Both the position numbers and the translations under genes were made by a program. From Diplodia intermedia (lineage: Eukaryota; Ascomycota; Dothideomycetes; Botryosphaeriales; Botryosphaeriaceae), in the NCBI GenBank assembly GCA_021495925.1, contig JAKEKT010000128.1:23056-87055 (forward strand): 64,000 bases of DNA, read 5' to 3'. Under the pieces are notes generated by a model. That model was given only the letters and a program-made list of their open reading frames with translations. It had not been told where the DNA came from and did not search any database. How positions within the stretch are numbered: the first letter of the stretch is position 1; each line of letters opens with the position of its first letter. Positions 1 through 11,503 of the stretch are shown here, one piece after another.

Positions 1-1
1 A

Positions 2-891
2 GACGAATCCTGGCATGGCCCTGAAGGCGCCAAAGGCTATTTCAGCGTCAAGTCCCAGCAGGATGCGGACAATGTTTACGGTCAGACCGAGCCAAGCACC
101 TGGCCGTAATTGATGACTGACATAGGTGGGCAGACCTGCTAGTAAGGGTCATGTACGCCCGCCTTGGGCGACCATTACTAGTCCACCACTTCGACGCATC
201 CAGCACGGAACCCATCTTGGTCAAATGCAACTGCCGGAGCTATTACCCTGGCGCCGGGGGCCATTCGGACCATAGATCTCGCATATCCGCCAGATCTGTG
301 TTAGCCGCACAGAACATTCCGGACTGGCAGCCCATTGCGCCGGTCCCATTTGTCACAATCCCAATGCAACACCCTGGCATGACGGTGCCCATTTCCGTGC
401 CGCAAATGCCTATGTACGCCCCACCGGTAACCTACTATCAAGCGGCACCCCCAATGGCAGCACCCGTGAACCCGACGCCGGCAATGACCAACGAGCATGG
501 CCTCCCCATCAACGCCATGAACGGTGTGGTCCGCACGGAATCGCGCGGCCTGCACATCTCCGGGCTGACCTGGAACGCGTCCGAGTCGGAGCTGCGGGAA
601 CTGCTCCGACCTTATGGGCGTCCGCTGGGCGTGGACCTGAAGCGAGGCTACGCCACAGTGCGGTTCGGCTCGACGGAAGAGGTTAGGCGGGCGATTGAGA
701 GCCTGGATAAGAGAATGTGGAAGGGAAGGCAGATCGCGGTGAAGGAGGACCGGGACTCGACGGCGGTTTCAGAGCCGGTGATTGTCAGAAGCGCGCCGCA
801 GCAGGTAAGTGCGGGTGGTCACCGGCAGCATGATTGTCTGATTGACGCTGACATGCATACGCGGCAGAAGAGGGTCCAGGCGGACAGGTGA
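2..891 (+). CDS. RRM-domain RNA-binding protein, 5'-truncated by window edge
   Basis: This is the 3' part of a gene that begins before the window. The clearest part is an open frame from about 313 to 804. A Pro/Met/Tyr-rich linker is followed by one RRM (roughly 530-760) with the RNP2-like stretch LHISGL and the RNP1-like stretch GYATVRF. Positions 2-105 also look coding (GYFSVKSQQDADNVYG) and are probably an upstream exon; a GT at 106 is a possible donor and an AG ending at 203 keeps frame, but this junction is uncertain. A canonical GTAAGT at 805 with an AG at 867 defines a 63-base intron that is a multiple of three, so the frame reads through it to the stop at 889. An alternative AG at 872 would give a different short tail ending near 950. 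It is probably a cytoplasmic or nuclear RNA-binding protein; no target can be named. Confidence 0.6.
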
Positions 892-950
892 GGGCGGCGG
901 GGACGATGCATGGCGTTCTGGGCAGGACGATCGTTCAGGGGGGGCGTTGA

Positions 951-3900
951 TCTGGGAGGGACGCGGTGGGGGCGTTAACGGGGTCTGTTTTCCTGCGGAT
1001 TATTCATGAGATACATGGAAATGTATGGGCGTTGAGGCCAAGGTTGCGGAGCGGACGTCATGCAGTGATGAAGAAGCAGCAAGCGAGGCAGGGCCCCCGG
1101 TCCGGCGTGCACGCAGTCGCGGGCCAGTGCCGTTTTGCGAGCCCGTGTAACACACGACGCTCTTCTCCTCCCCTCTGACCTACGAATACCCTGCTCGCGC
1201 TTTACGACCGCTCACCTCCACCTGCGCGCAGCGGCTCCCCCGGGCGGCCTTCCGCTTGGTCAGCCCGACATGGCCTCGCGCCCAGGATGCGTTGCCTGCC
1301 TCCGTCCCTGAAGCTACATCGGGCTGCTGGCAAGAGATTGCGCGCATCCGTCGCACTGGAACCCGTCGCATCCCAGCGGCCGTTGCAGCCGCCGTGTACG
1401 CAGCGAGCGCGTCTCGCCCGCAGCAGCCCATTGCACATGGCGTGCCCACCGTGTAGCCCTGGCGCGGGGCAGCATCCCTTGACTGCGCGCCTGCCGTGCC
1501 GTCTGCCAGGCCTCGAGAAGGCGCCCTTCTCCACACGTCTGCGTGGTTACGCCCGCCGCCGCCGGGACAAAACTCCGAGCGCCCGCTGTCTTGTTTCTGT
1601 GTTGCGGTCCATGCGGCCGCTTGTCCAGTTCGCTTTGACCACCGACGAGGTCCTGCCCGGGCTGTCTACGAAGGCGACGAGCAGTGGCTGTGATACTCGC
1701 CTGCCTGCACGCCGTTGCGAGTCTGTGCAACAGCACAGGGCTCAGACTGGATGCCTCCCCGGATGAGAGTCGTTGCCTTCTCACGGCTCCAGCGTCGCTG
1801 AGACCACGCTTGCGCCGGCGCCTGACGTCGGCCTGGCTTGCACTGAGGTCGAAGGTAACTTTCGGGATTTGCGCCTCGCGCTTCGATTCGCCGTGCTTTA
1901 AGCTCAGCGGGCGCGCTGCCGAATGGCCCGCCAGGAAGGAGGCAACCAGGCAAACGGGCGACGGCTCCAGGTTTGGCCTTCTTGAGGTAAGCGTGGCCTG
2001 GATCTCGCCGCCTGTGTCCGACCATGCTTCGGGCCGTCCCTTGGGCTTGTCGCTTTGGGGGCCCAAGCCCGGAGTCGCTTCCGCGCTCCGACAAGTTAAA
2101 AGGGACAATTGCTGGCGCCAGCCCACCTAGAGGTCCAATGTTCCTGCCTGGGTCTATAGATGCACCGATGCTGCTGTCTCCTCACAGGCCGCTGCAGCCG
2201 ACACGACGGGTAACTTCCTCCACTCACTACGTCTCGCAGCCGCCACTAACGGATTACCTAGTTGAGTCTAGCAGCCCGCGCCTGGTGTCTGAGCAAAGGC
2301 TAGGTTGCCGCCCAGCCCGCACAGCAACCGGACTGCTGTTCGCCCTCGGCCGGGACCGATCTCTTGGAATGACGCACATCTCCTCCGGCTCATGCATCCA
2401 CGGCTATATACCCGTCGTTGGGAGTATCAAGTGCGGATGGTCTCGCCGCCACCGCGCCTGGGCCAGCTCCGTCAAGAGCTATCACGGCATGCCTTGCCGG
2501 AGCGCAGTCCGTCATCTCGGGCCCCGTGCTACTACGCGAGCACCGCTGCTCTGCCGCACTCCGTCCAGCCGCCCGACACGCTCCAACCGAGCCCTGTGCT
2601 GTCATACAAAGTACGGGCTGTAAACATCCTCGAGCCCCCTGCGCCACCTGTCGCCTAGCACTACCACAGGAAGCATTCATCGGACGATGCTGCCCCCATG
2701 TAAAGCTACTCCACCATACAGACTTGGATATCCCGAGCCTGCCCTGGCCCGACCCTCCCACCAGGTCACGGCGCAGAGCGTGATGATCAAGCACAACATG
2801 GCTGGGCATCTACAGGCGCAAACTCGCTGCCGCCCAACCGCGCCGGCAATTTGCGGCTCCAGCTCCGGTCAAGACGCCTCCGCTTTGGCGATCGCGGCTG
2901 CATGCGGCTACCACGGGATTCGATGCGCTTTTAGCCCCGTGCCTCCTGCATCGCTTCGTATGAAAGATTATTGGGTGCCTCCAATGCAATGCAGTTCGCT
3001 GGCCAAAGCTTGCTCGGGAAGCAATTCAAGCTGAGGCAGAAATGCCCGTCATCCGTTCGCATATGCTCACAAGCTTTGCTGACGGCGGATAGACCGGTGC
3101 CACCTTTCTGTGCTACAGTACAGACTTTTTGCTTATTACGGAACGCTAGGGACGGGCTGAATACGACAACTCATCTCCATCATGAGACCCGATATCCAGT
3201 CGAAGATCTTCTTTGCCTGCTGATGCTTGCCTTCTCGAAGATCTCCCGGATTCTTTTCGAACCGTTTCAGTCAGCAACTGGACCGGCATCCTGCAGCAGC
3301 CCAATGAGCCCGTGTGGATCCTGCCAATTAAAACGCTAAGCCGCGGAGATGGGCGATCCGCTAGAGCCCGGCATGACTGCCCACTCTGCAACATCATTGT
3401 CCGACCTGCCGGTCGATAGTGCAAGGCGGATGGAGAAGCGCCTAAACCAGACCAATCCTTTGAACTCAACACACACCAGCCTGCATTTTGAGCAACACCA
3501 AAGCGGGTATTGGTCGGGCCGACCCCGCACAATGCACGCAAGGATCCATGGCAGCGGGCCTGTACTACTGCCAGTTCTCACAGTCGCTACGGAGATGCCC
3601 GAAAGGAACACTCGCCCATTCAAGACTCGAGGCCCAGTCTTTCACGAATGAAGTGATCTTTGCCACATCACCACTCGTTCCACCTTACCTTAGAAGTCCC
3701 CTTCCCAGGATGCCACGAATCTCCTCGTCTCCGGCGCTCCGCATACCACAATCCGCCAGTTCAACGGGCAGGAAAGGCAAGACATGGACAGTCTCTCCGG
3801 GTGCAGCTGCCTAGCTAGCAAGCTACACACACACTCTCTCTCTCTGTCTCTCAAGTCTTCCACCATAACGCCAATTGATATGTCGGGCCGCTCGCCGTGA

Positions 3901-5459
3901 CGGTCTCATGCTGTGATCGGCACGATCATTTTGAGACCAACATTGCGGTCTTGCCTCACACATCAAAAAGGGTCTTTCCCTAGGGCAGTGCATCACAATG
4001 TTGCATGGCTCACGTGGACCTGCTCGCATTCAACAAAGAGTCCACCACGCCCCGTTAACTAGACGTCTTGGCGGCATGTCCGGAAAGGATTTATACGAGC
4101 AAGCACGGCATGTGAAAGCGAGGCCAGCCTTCCAGTCGTTCATAGCCATGGACAGAGCACTTCAATGGCAGCTTGCGGTCGGGCATCCATCCAGTGACAC
4201 AGCTTCACAGCGGACCTAGAAGATGGTCCCAGCCCAGCTGTTACATTCGCTTCGAACTCTGCGAGTCTGGCACAGGATCAAGCCGTTGCAGCGTAAGCAT
4301 GAGTGGAGGAATGTCAAGTCCATGGCGGCCAAATTCGGTCTCAGCACTCCGTAGTCCGTACACCAACCTGAGTCTCTGTGCGCCAGTCAAACCAACTAAC
4401 ATGAACACTACCAGTGGCTGTGTCACACTGCCACGTTATGGATCATGCGATGCAGAACGGGCGGGAAGAAGAGGGGGGACCACGCTCTACGATAAGGCCC
4501 ACCGAGTCTGATATTTGCGACCTAGGATCTGGCAAGACAACTGGACATGCATTGGTGTAATGCACGTCGGAACGTCCCCACTCCGAGGACAGTTTCCCAT
4601 CCGGGCGATCATCGAGGATCGTTTGATCTCCACGCTACAGCCTTGTGGCGTGCTTCGACCATATGTCGTGCGTGGCGGTCGGTCCACCTTGGTTTGTTTC
4701 CATCCTTGTTGCCTTGTCTGTACCACATTTGTTTTGCCATGGGGTCTCCTCGCTTCACACATGCATTGTGTGCTGTTGTTCGCAGACCGCATGCATCTAG
4801 ATCTCCCCCGCCTTACAGAGCGCAAGACAGATCCAGAACCACTCAATCACTGCCACGCTAGAAGGGTAGACGGAGCCCCGCGCGCAGCCTCCGGAGCGCT
4901 AACGGAGAGATGCCTGGACGTGCGACAAAGCCTCGTTCGACTTTTGCTGACGGGCCTCGGGCTTGCTGATGGGCCTCGGGTCCTCGGGTCCTCGGATGGA
5001 GCTCCGCGCTGGACGGCCAATTACAGAACGTACGGAACGAGTACCGGAAGCCCTGATAGGAAGGCGTCCGTTAAGGCCATGATGTCGTAATTATGCAGAT
5101 TGAGGCGCACAACGAAAGTGTTTGTTCTCCCCCAGGCAAACGAGAGCCGGTGGGAGTGGCACATACCCTAGGCATGGCGTGCATCGAGCGAAAGCACAGC
5201 GCGAATCTCCTCCTTACTTGGCAAGCCTTGTATCTTAGCTACGTCTGCGTCACGAGGCACACCTCTTTTCTGACAGCAGTTCGGTACGGGATTTATTTTT
5301 GGGGCAATCAAACGGTTTTCTTTTTCCAGGCGGGCAGGCGTTGAGAGTGGCTTCAAACGGGTGATATCTTTCGCGGTTGAGGAACGCAGTTCCACTTGCC
5401 ATGTTCCGAACCTGGTGACTTTGGTCACATCGGGACAAGAGCCCGTCTCTGTCAGATAT
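951..5459. other. Gene-free GC-rich block
   Basis: I see no convincing gene in this 4.5 kb. Many open frames overlap on both strands, up to 270 codons, as expected from GC-rich DNA with few stops. Their translations are Arg/Pro/Ser/Ala-rich with no recognisable motif or splice logic. Visible simple sequence includes an AC run passing into a CT run at 3825-3852, and a degenerate 19-base tandem (gctgacgggcctcgggctt-like) at about 4946-4982 followed by two copies of gggtcctc. The block may hold regulatory or non-coding transcripts, but nothing in the sequence proves it. Confidence 0.5.
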
Positions 5460-5990
5460 TCATGACAATCCAGGGCTCCCAAATGGCAAATCGCTACAGC
5501 AGCAGTGTATGCTCCCCGTCGCAGGCAGTCTTGAAGTGCCCTTCGCAGCCTTGAATGCCTCAATCTCAGAGGACCCGGCCTCTTCCCACCTTCTACGCAG
5601 ACCCACTCGCGGAACGTCCTCCAGCCTGACCCACTCCAGACTGCTCAACAAGTCTACGGGTCTCGCCCAATCAAGATGCGCTTGGCATATTCAAGATCGC
5701 TTCTCTCCGTGTCCACATCGACGATTGACGAGTTCTTCTCTTGGTGACCATGATGCCGATATGGACGAAGCTCGGAGGAGAGCCTACTACCAACCTCTCC
5801 CCATTTTCGGACAAAGTCGTCATAGCTAACAAAGTGGAGTCCCACTCCAAGGCATAGGGATGCAGAAATGACTAATGGCATCGTTTCTAGCACGCTCCTG
5901 GATGGGCCGAGGAAAAGAAAAAGTTTCGAGAATGTCAAAACGCTGACAGCATCGTACGACTCCAGAGCACATCAGCTGTTTTTTCCTTGA
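5460..5990 (-). pseudogene. Possible frameshifted coding remnant
   Basis: Two open frames lie end to end on the minus strand and together read like ordinary protein rather than shadow sequence. The upstream frame (about 5990-5654) has a hydrophobic stretch near VISASLCLGVGLHFV, then a charged region, ending IGRDP and a stop. The downstream frame continues at the same point with VDLLSSLEWVRLEDVP and runs to a stop at 5460. One extra base just before position 5652 would fuse them. No GT-AG intron fits the gap, so this is either a decayed gene, an assembly error of one base, or chance. No family was recognised and no clear start codon is present. Confidence 0.3.
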
Positions 5991-7335
5991 AATCGGGTTC
6001 ACTCGTCACATCATCGTGTCGATGATCCGCATTTTACCCCATGCGGCTCAACATACAGCAAAGACAGGAAAGCACGGGTGGCTATCAAGACTGAAAAGTG
6101 AAACCTGGCCACAAGGCGGGCGCGCCTGTGCTTGTGCATACGGTGCCTGTGTGGGTGTGGCTGGCCCCGGTGCCAAGCGGGCCATCGACCCTCGTGTGTT
6201 GGTGCTACGCGGTATGCGCTGTCGCCGCATGCGCGCACGGAAGACCCAGAGGGAAGGGGCCGCGTGTGCTGCGGTCGCTCTCGCATACCGATGGTCGCTT
6301 TGCGCTATGCGGCTAAGGTGTCGCCGGGCTCCGCCATGGCATTCTCGCTCGAATGCCATGCTGCTGGACGGGGCAAAGAGTAGGGCTTCCCGACTCGCTC
6401 CCCTCCCCGACGTCGTTGCCGGGGGCGGAAGGTGGGACATGGGGAGAGTTCCGTGCCCCATCAGCCCACATAAATCCCCTCAGCGTCGTTGGGCCGGCCG
6501 GCTTCTCCGCTCACCTCTCCTCCTGCCTCGCCCCTGCACTGCGCTTTCACGAGGCAAACCGACACCTGGCTGCTTTACCCTGCGAGTGGGTCCCAGCGGA
6601 CCGTGCCGTCCGGGATCGTGACAAGCACAAGCCGTCGATGATCGGGGCAGCCCGCATGGCCGCCTGCGAACCGCTGGCCGTGGAATCGAGCAGCGCATGT
6701 CTCACATTTAGGGTGATGGCTCGGCCGCTACAGGACGCTGCTGCAGGAACTCGTCGCGCACGTCCGCTCGTTGCTTCGCCGCATGCCAGTGCAGCGACGG
6801 CCGTGGGGACAGCAACACCGGGCACAATTGCTGCTGACGCTGGACCGAGAGCAGGCGGGCAGGCGTTGGGTTGCGCCACGGGCAACGGCGACGGGACGGT
6901 GACTGGTCGCGGGTCCGAGAGCCGGTGGGGCGATCACGGCTGCGGAGAAGGCGTCGTCAATCGCACATCGCACTGCCGTCAGAGCATGCTTCTGAACAAC
7001 CGCCAGCCAGTCAGCACGCGCCGAGCAAGGGCGGACTCGATTCCGACGTGAAGGCCGCGAGGCAGCCGACAGGCATAGATTTCATATACAGTACAGCGGA
7101 CACGCGAGATGCGGAAAGAGGCCCACGGGCCCATGCAGCCGGCGCGCAGCCGTCGCAACGGCCGCCCAGGCGCACGCGTCAGGCACGCGTCAGGCAACTT
7201 GGAACGCAGCGCCCAAGCTCCCGCCTGCGAGCGATCAGGCCTCCCGCTTAGCTCCCGCCAGACCACCACACCTCACAGCTGCCGGACGCCGGCTATGCGG
7301 TTGCACTCAGCCCACTTCTCCCCCCGATCGCCCTG
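5991..7335. other. Gene-free region upstream of the MFS gene; may hold its first exon
   Basis: No independent gene is visible. The reading frame of the MFS gene stays open leftward from 7336 to about 7251. A good acceptor (cctcacag, ending near 7285) precedes codons for LPDAGYAVALSPLLPPIAL, which join directly to the annotated methionine. The true start of that transporter therefore probably lies in an upstream exon within this stretch, for example near the ATG at 7109, but the donor could not be fixed. Confidence 0.45.
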
Positions 7336-9376
7336 ATGTACGCCTTCACGGCCTCGCGCTGGCAGGTCGCCACCTACCTGTTCGGCGTCGCCCTGTTCAG
7401 CATCTCCTTCCTTGTCTTCCTCAACAGCACCGTCTCTTTCGTCATCACCGACCGCATCGGCCGCAAGCATGGCGTGGGCGACGCCGTCGGCACCCTGGGC
7501 TTTGCTGACGAGCTGGTCGCCCTGGTCGGCTGCCCGCTGTGGGGCATGGTCAGCGACCGTGTCGGCGTGGCAAAGGTCGCCGTCGTGGGCTACGCCATCG
7601 TCGCCCTGAGTCTCTTTCTCTTCGTCCAGGCCTCGAATGTCTATCCGCAGCTGCTGCTGGGCCGCCTGCTGTTCGCCCTTGGCGCCTCCGCAACGTATGC
7701 TTCCGTCCCAACAAGATGCGCCCTGCCGCTCGACTGTCCCGTGCTGACCATGCCCTCCTCGTAGGACCACCATGGTTACCGCAGTCCTCCCCGCCATGAC
7801 CCATGTCTTGGATCGCTCTCCAGATGCGGAACCAATAACTTCGCCCAGCAGGGGCCCCAACGGGCACAACATTGCGCCCTCTATTTCGTCCGAGTTGACA
7901 ATCACCCCGGCCCGCCTGAACTCCGCTTCGTCGCATCCCTCCATTGGCAGCGCCGCCACGCCGGAAAACTCCGCCGCGTCCACCTCCAACCTGGCGGGTC
8001 TTGTCGGAATGTTTACCGGCCTCGGTGCGCTGCTTGCCCTAGGAGTCTTCTTGCCGCTGCCCGCCCGCTTTCAGAAGAGCGGCGTTGCGCCCAGCGAAGC
8101 GGTCGAATACTCGTTCTACGTCGTCGGGTCCGTGGCATTCGTTGTCGCCTTTGCATGCATGATTGGCCTGCGCGACCTTCCCGGCGAGGAAAACAAGAGT
8201 TGGGGCAACCTTTTCGTGGTGAAGCAGAAGGACGACTCAACTTCTTCCGGGCCAATGCTCCCGTACCCGCGGCTGCTATTAGATTCTCTGACCCTGGGCC
8301 TCAGGGATGCCAACATCGGCCTGGGATATTTGGGAGGTTTTGTTGCGCGCGCATCTTCTGTCGCCATCTCGTTGTTCATTCCGTTATTCGCCAATGCCTA
8401 CTTCATTGAGCACGGCGACTGCAAGCCAGGGGATGGGAAGACTTCCGACGACGTGAAGAGGAATTGCCGACGAGCTTACCTCGTCGCCTCTGCATTGACA
8501 GGCACGTCGCAGTTGATAGCGCTCCTCTGCGCGCCTGTGTTTGGCTACCTGGCCGGCCGATACAAGAAGTACCACCAGCCATTGATACTCGCCACTCTTT
8601 CGGGCATCGCGGGCTACATAGCTCTCGGCCTCGTCAAAAGCCCGGACCCGTCGTCCGAAGACGGCAGTGCCGGCATCTTCTTCATCGTCGCCCTCCTCGG
8701 CATCAGTCAGATCGGCGCAATCGTTTGCAGCCTCGGGCTACTCGGCCGCGGTATCCAAAACGACGAGGCGGACATGGACGACGACGCCACCAACGAACAA
8801 GGCGAGGACTATCCTTCCGGCAGCTTCGACGTCAGCACGCACATCCAGAGCGCGCCTCCCAGTGGCCTCCGGCACGCTGCTCACCACCTCGACCCGGAGG
8901 CAACACCCGTACCTTCCTCCTCCCCCAACGCCGCCTCGCCACGCGACCCCCTACTCGGCGGCGGCAACTCGGCCACCTCGACCCCCCCGCGCCGCCACCT
9001 CGGCACCCGCAACAGCAGCGGCAACAGCAGCAACAACAGCAACGGAACCACGATACCGCCCGGCAGCAACGCCCACCACTACTCGGAATCCTCGCCGCTC
9101 CTCCCCTCGCACTTCCGCCGGCTGCCGCCACCGTCGCCCAACCGCTCGTCCAGCCGCGCCCACCTGAAGGGCTCCATCGCCGGCGTGTACAGCCTCGCGG
9201 GCGGCGCGGGCATCCTGATCCTGACGAAGCTGGGCGGCCTCATGTTCGACCGCCTGGACCGCGGCGCCCCGTTCTTCGTCATGGCCGCGTTCAACGTCGT
9301 GCTTTTGGCGGCCGTCGTGGCGAGTGCGGTGGGGAGGGCCGTCAGGGGGTGGAGGACTAGGGTCGTCATGCCCTGA
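7336..9376 (+). CDS. MFS transporter, vacuolar-type candidate
   Basis: This is an integral membrane transporter of the major facilitator superfamily; its substrate is unknown. Exons are 7336-7694 and 7765-9376 (70-base intron, phase 2), giving 656 residues from this methionine. The conserved first half has TM1 (TYLFGVALFSISFLVFL), a FADELVALVGCPLWGMVSDRVG segment like the MFS loop 2-3 motif, and a LFALGASATT segment. Two long polar insertions stand out: about residues 132-195 between TM4 and TM5, and about 452-584 before the last two helices, the latter rich in Ser/Asn/Pro/His. The second contains ESSPLL (561-566), an acidic dileucine motif of the kind that sorts proteins to the fungal vacuole through AP-3. 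The frame stays open upstream (LPPIAL before the Met), so the real N-terminus is probably longer and spliced. The family assignment is firm; the location is inference. Confidence 0.88.
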
Positions 9377-10955
9377 TTGTTCCTTGTCTTGTCTCTTTGT
9401 CTGTTGTGGTGAGGTTGGGAGTGGTGGAGGTAAGAGGGAGGGTGGGTGAAGGAGAGGGAGGAGTGGATGTTGTGGGCTGGTGGTGAAGTTTTCTTGTTTC
9501 TTTTGCTCCGGAGACGTGATGGGGGTTCATGTGGCTGATTTATTTTTCCCTCTCTCCTCTTACCGTATGGAAGGGTTAATGCGGGCGCGGATCGCTTTCT
9601 CTGTATGTATGTATGTATGTGTGCGTGTCGTTTGGGAGAGTGTGGGTGTGGGTCGGGCGGGAAGGTTGGGTGCGATGATACCAAAAATGAAGCGTTTCTT
9701 TTTTTTTTATAAAGAAAAAAAAACACTATTCATCCTCTTCTTCTATCGTGTTCATCGTGTTCAGTATCATTGTCGTCCTGGTGTACTGTCGCTATTATGA
9801 TGTCTTCTTTGGAAGGAATTGTATTGCAGCGGTGGGAAGACAGGGAGGGTATGCAGAACTGGTTGGAGAAATGGTATACATATGTGCAGCAGAAAGAAGA
9901 GCAACTACGTTTTGATATTTGCCAGCGGCAGGATTACGGTTTAGTCTCTCTCTTTCTCTCTGTGTCTATATACATGCTTATTGATCGCCATGGCTAATTG
10001 GTTCCCTTCTGATGACACAACGACACGAAATGGCCAAAAACGTCACCATCCCCCGTAAAGGGGAAGCACCGAAGGGGCAGTTGCTTTGATGTGCATTGCC
10101 CGTCGTCCGTCCGTCCGTCCGCCTTTCGCTCCATTGGTGGCGCGGTTCATGCAGCCATACGTTTTCTCCCACAACGAGGCTTTCCTTGCGTACAGTAAAG
10201 GAAAGCGGAAAAAGAGAGACACATACAGTGATGAGAGACTACCAGATCGGGCAACGGGAGCATCTTTCGCGGAAGACCAAAAGCTCCTTCCAGAAGAGCA
10301 TGAACAATTCACTCAAGGCCGCCCGCAGCTTTTCTCTCGTCCACGCCAAATTTGAAAAAGATTCGTGATATGGTCGTCATCTCGTGGATAACAGAGGCTC
10401 TCTCTAGTAATTATCTCTAGCCGCTGCGCTTCTCTCTTCCCTCATTTTCCCCATCCCCCGACTCTCGCATTCTTACGCTGAGCTGGACTGCCGTAACATC
10501 GTTAGGAGCTGGCGCCCCCCATTCGTCTCTCTACGAACACGATCCCACTCAAAACGCCCCCCGCTGCAAAGAAACGCCAACGCTTGAGTCGCTCCGCCCC
10601 GTTGTCCATCATTCATCGTCTTTCAGTGGTCATGACGGAAGAAGCACGAACAGGCAAGCGAGCGAGAAAGAGAAGAAAGCAAAAAACCTCAAACAATCAA
10701 AACACCTGGCGCAAAACACCATCCTTTCTTTTTCCCTTTTTTTCTTCTTTGCTTCTCCAGCATTCATTGCCCAAGCGCCACCGGCTCAATGGCTTTTCGC
10801 CCGTCCCGTCCCGTTACTCTTTCGTCGTCGGGAAAAAAAAAACACACACACATGGCGCGAACCACGCCGACGATAATACATAAACAAACAATACACGCGT
10901 ATTGATATCACACGGCGTTACTCTGTCCCATCCCGTCCCATCATCATCACCATCA
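9377..10955. other. Intergenic region between convergent genes
   Basis: This lies between the 3' ends of the MFS gene (+) and the poly-Q gene (-). No gene is seen. It holds a TGTA tetranucleotide microsatellite (9602-9620), a T-run/A-run inverted repeat at about 9696-9724 that may lie in a 3' untranslated region, a repeated CCGTCCGT tract near 10105-10121, and long pyrimidine tracts near 10720-10760. Confidence 0.5.
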
Positions 10956-11472
10956 TCAGATAACCTCCACAACAACCCTCAACACGCCCTCCATCCACAC
11001 GGCGCGCCCCACCTCGGACAGCACGGCGCGCCATTCGTCGTCGCCGGCGATGAGGACGAGGCCGCGGCCGGTGAGCGCGCGGATCTCGAGCGTGATGTCA
11101 TCGAGATTAGGTTCTTCTTCTTCTTCTTCTCCTTCCTCTCCTGCTCCATCTTCTGCTTCTGCTTCTTCCGCTGCTGTTGCTGTTGCTAGTTCTCCACCTT
11201 CTTCTTCTCGCTGTTGTTTTTCTTGTTCGCTGACGGCGGCATCGGCGGATGGTCGTCGTTTCTGGGCGGAGGAATCTCCACCACCACCACCGACGTTTAT
11301 TGTTGTAGCGTCGCCGCCGCCGCCGCCCTCCTCGTTTTCTGTTGAGCTCTTTTCCTTCGGTGGTCCCGTCTGCCGCTCTTGATGCTCTTGATGCTCTTGC
11401 TCCAGCTCCAGCTCCAACTCCTCACCGCCCGCCTCCGCCATTTCGACGTCTTGTTCGCTTTCCACACCGGCA

Positions 11473-11503
<31 letters not shown>

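Noticed and set aside
1314..2126. 270-codon open frame on the minus strand
   Set aside because: GC-rich shadow: several overlapping open frames exist on both strands with the same Arg/Ala/Ser composition and no motif.
8464..9360. 298-codon frame inside the first MFS gene
   Set aside because: A second reading frame of the conserved transporter; basic Pro/Arg-rich translation with no motif.
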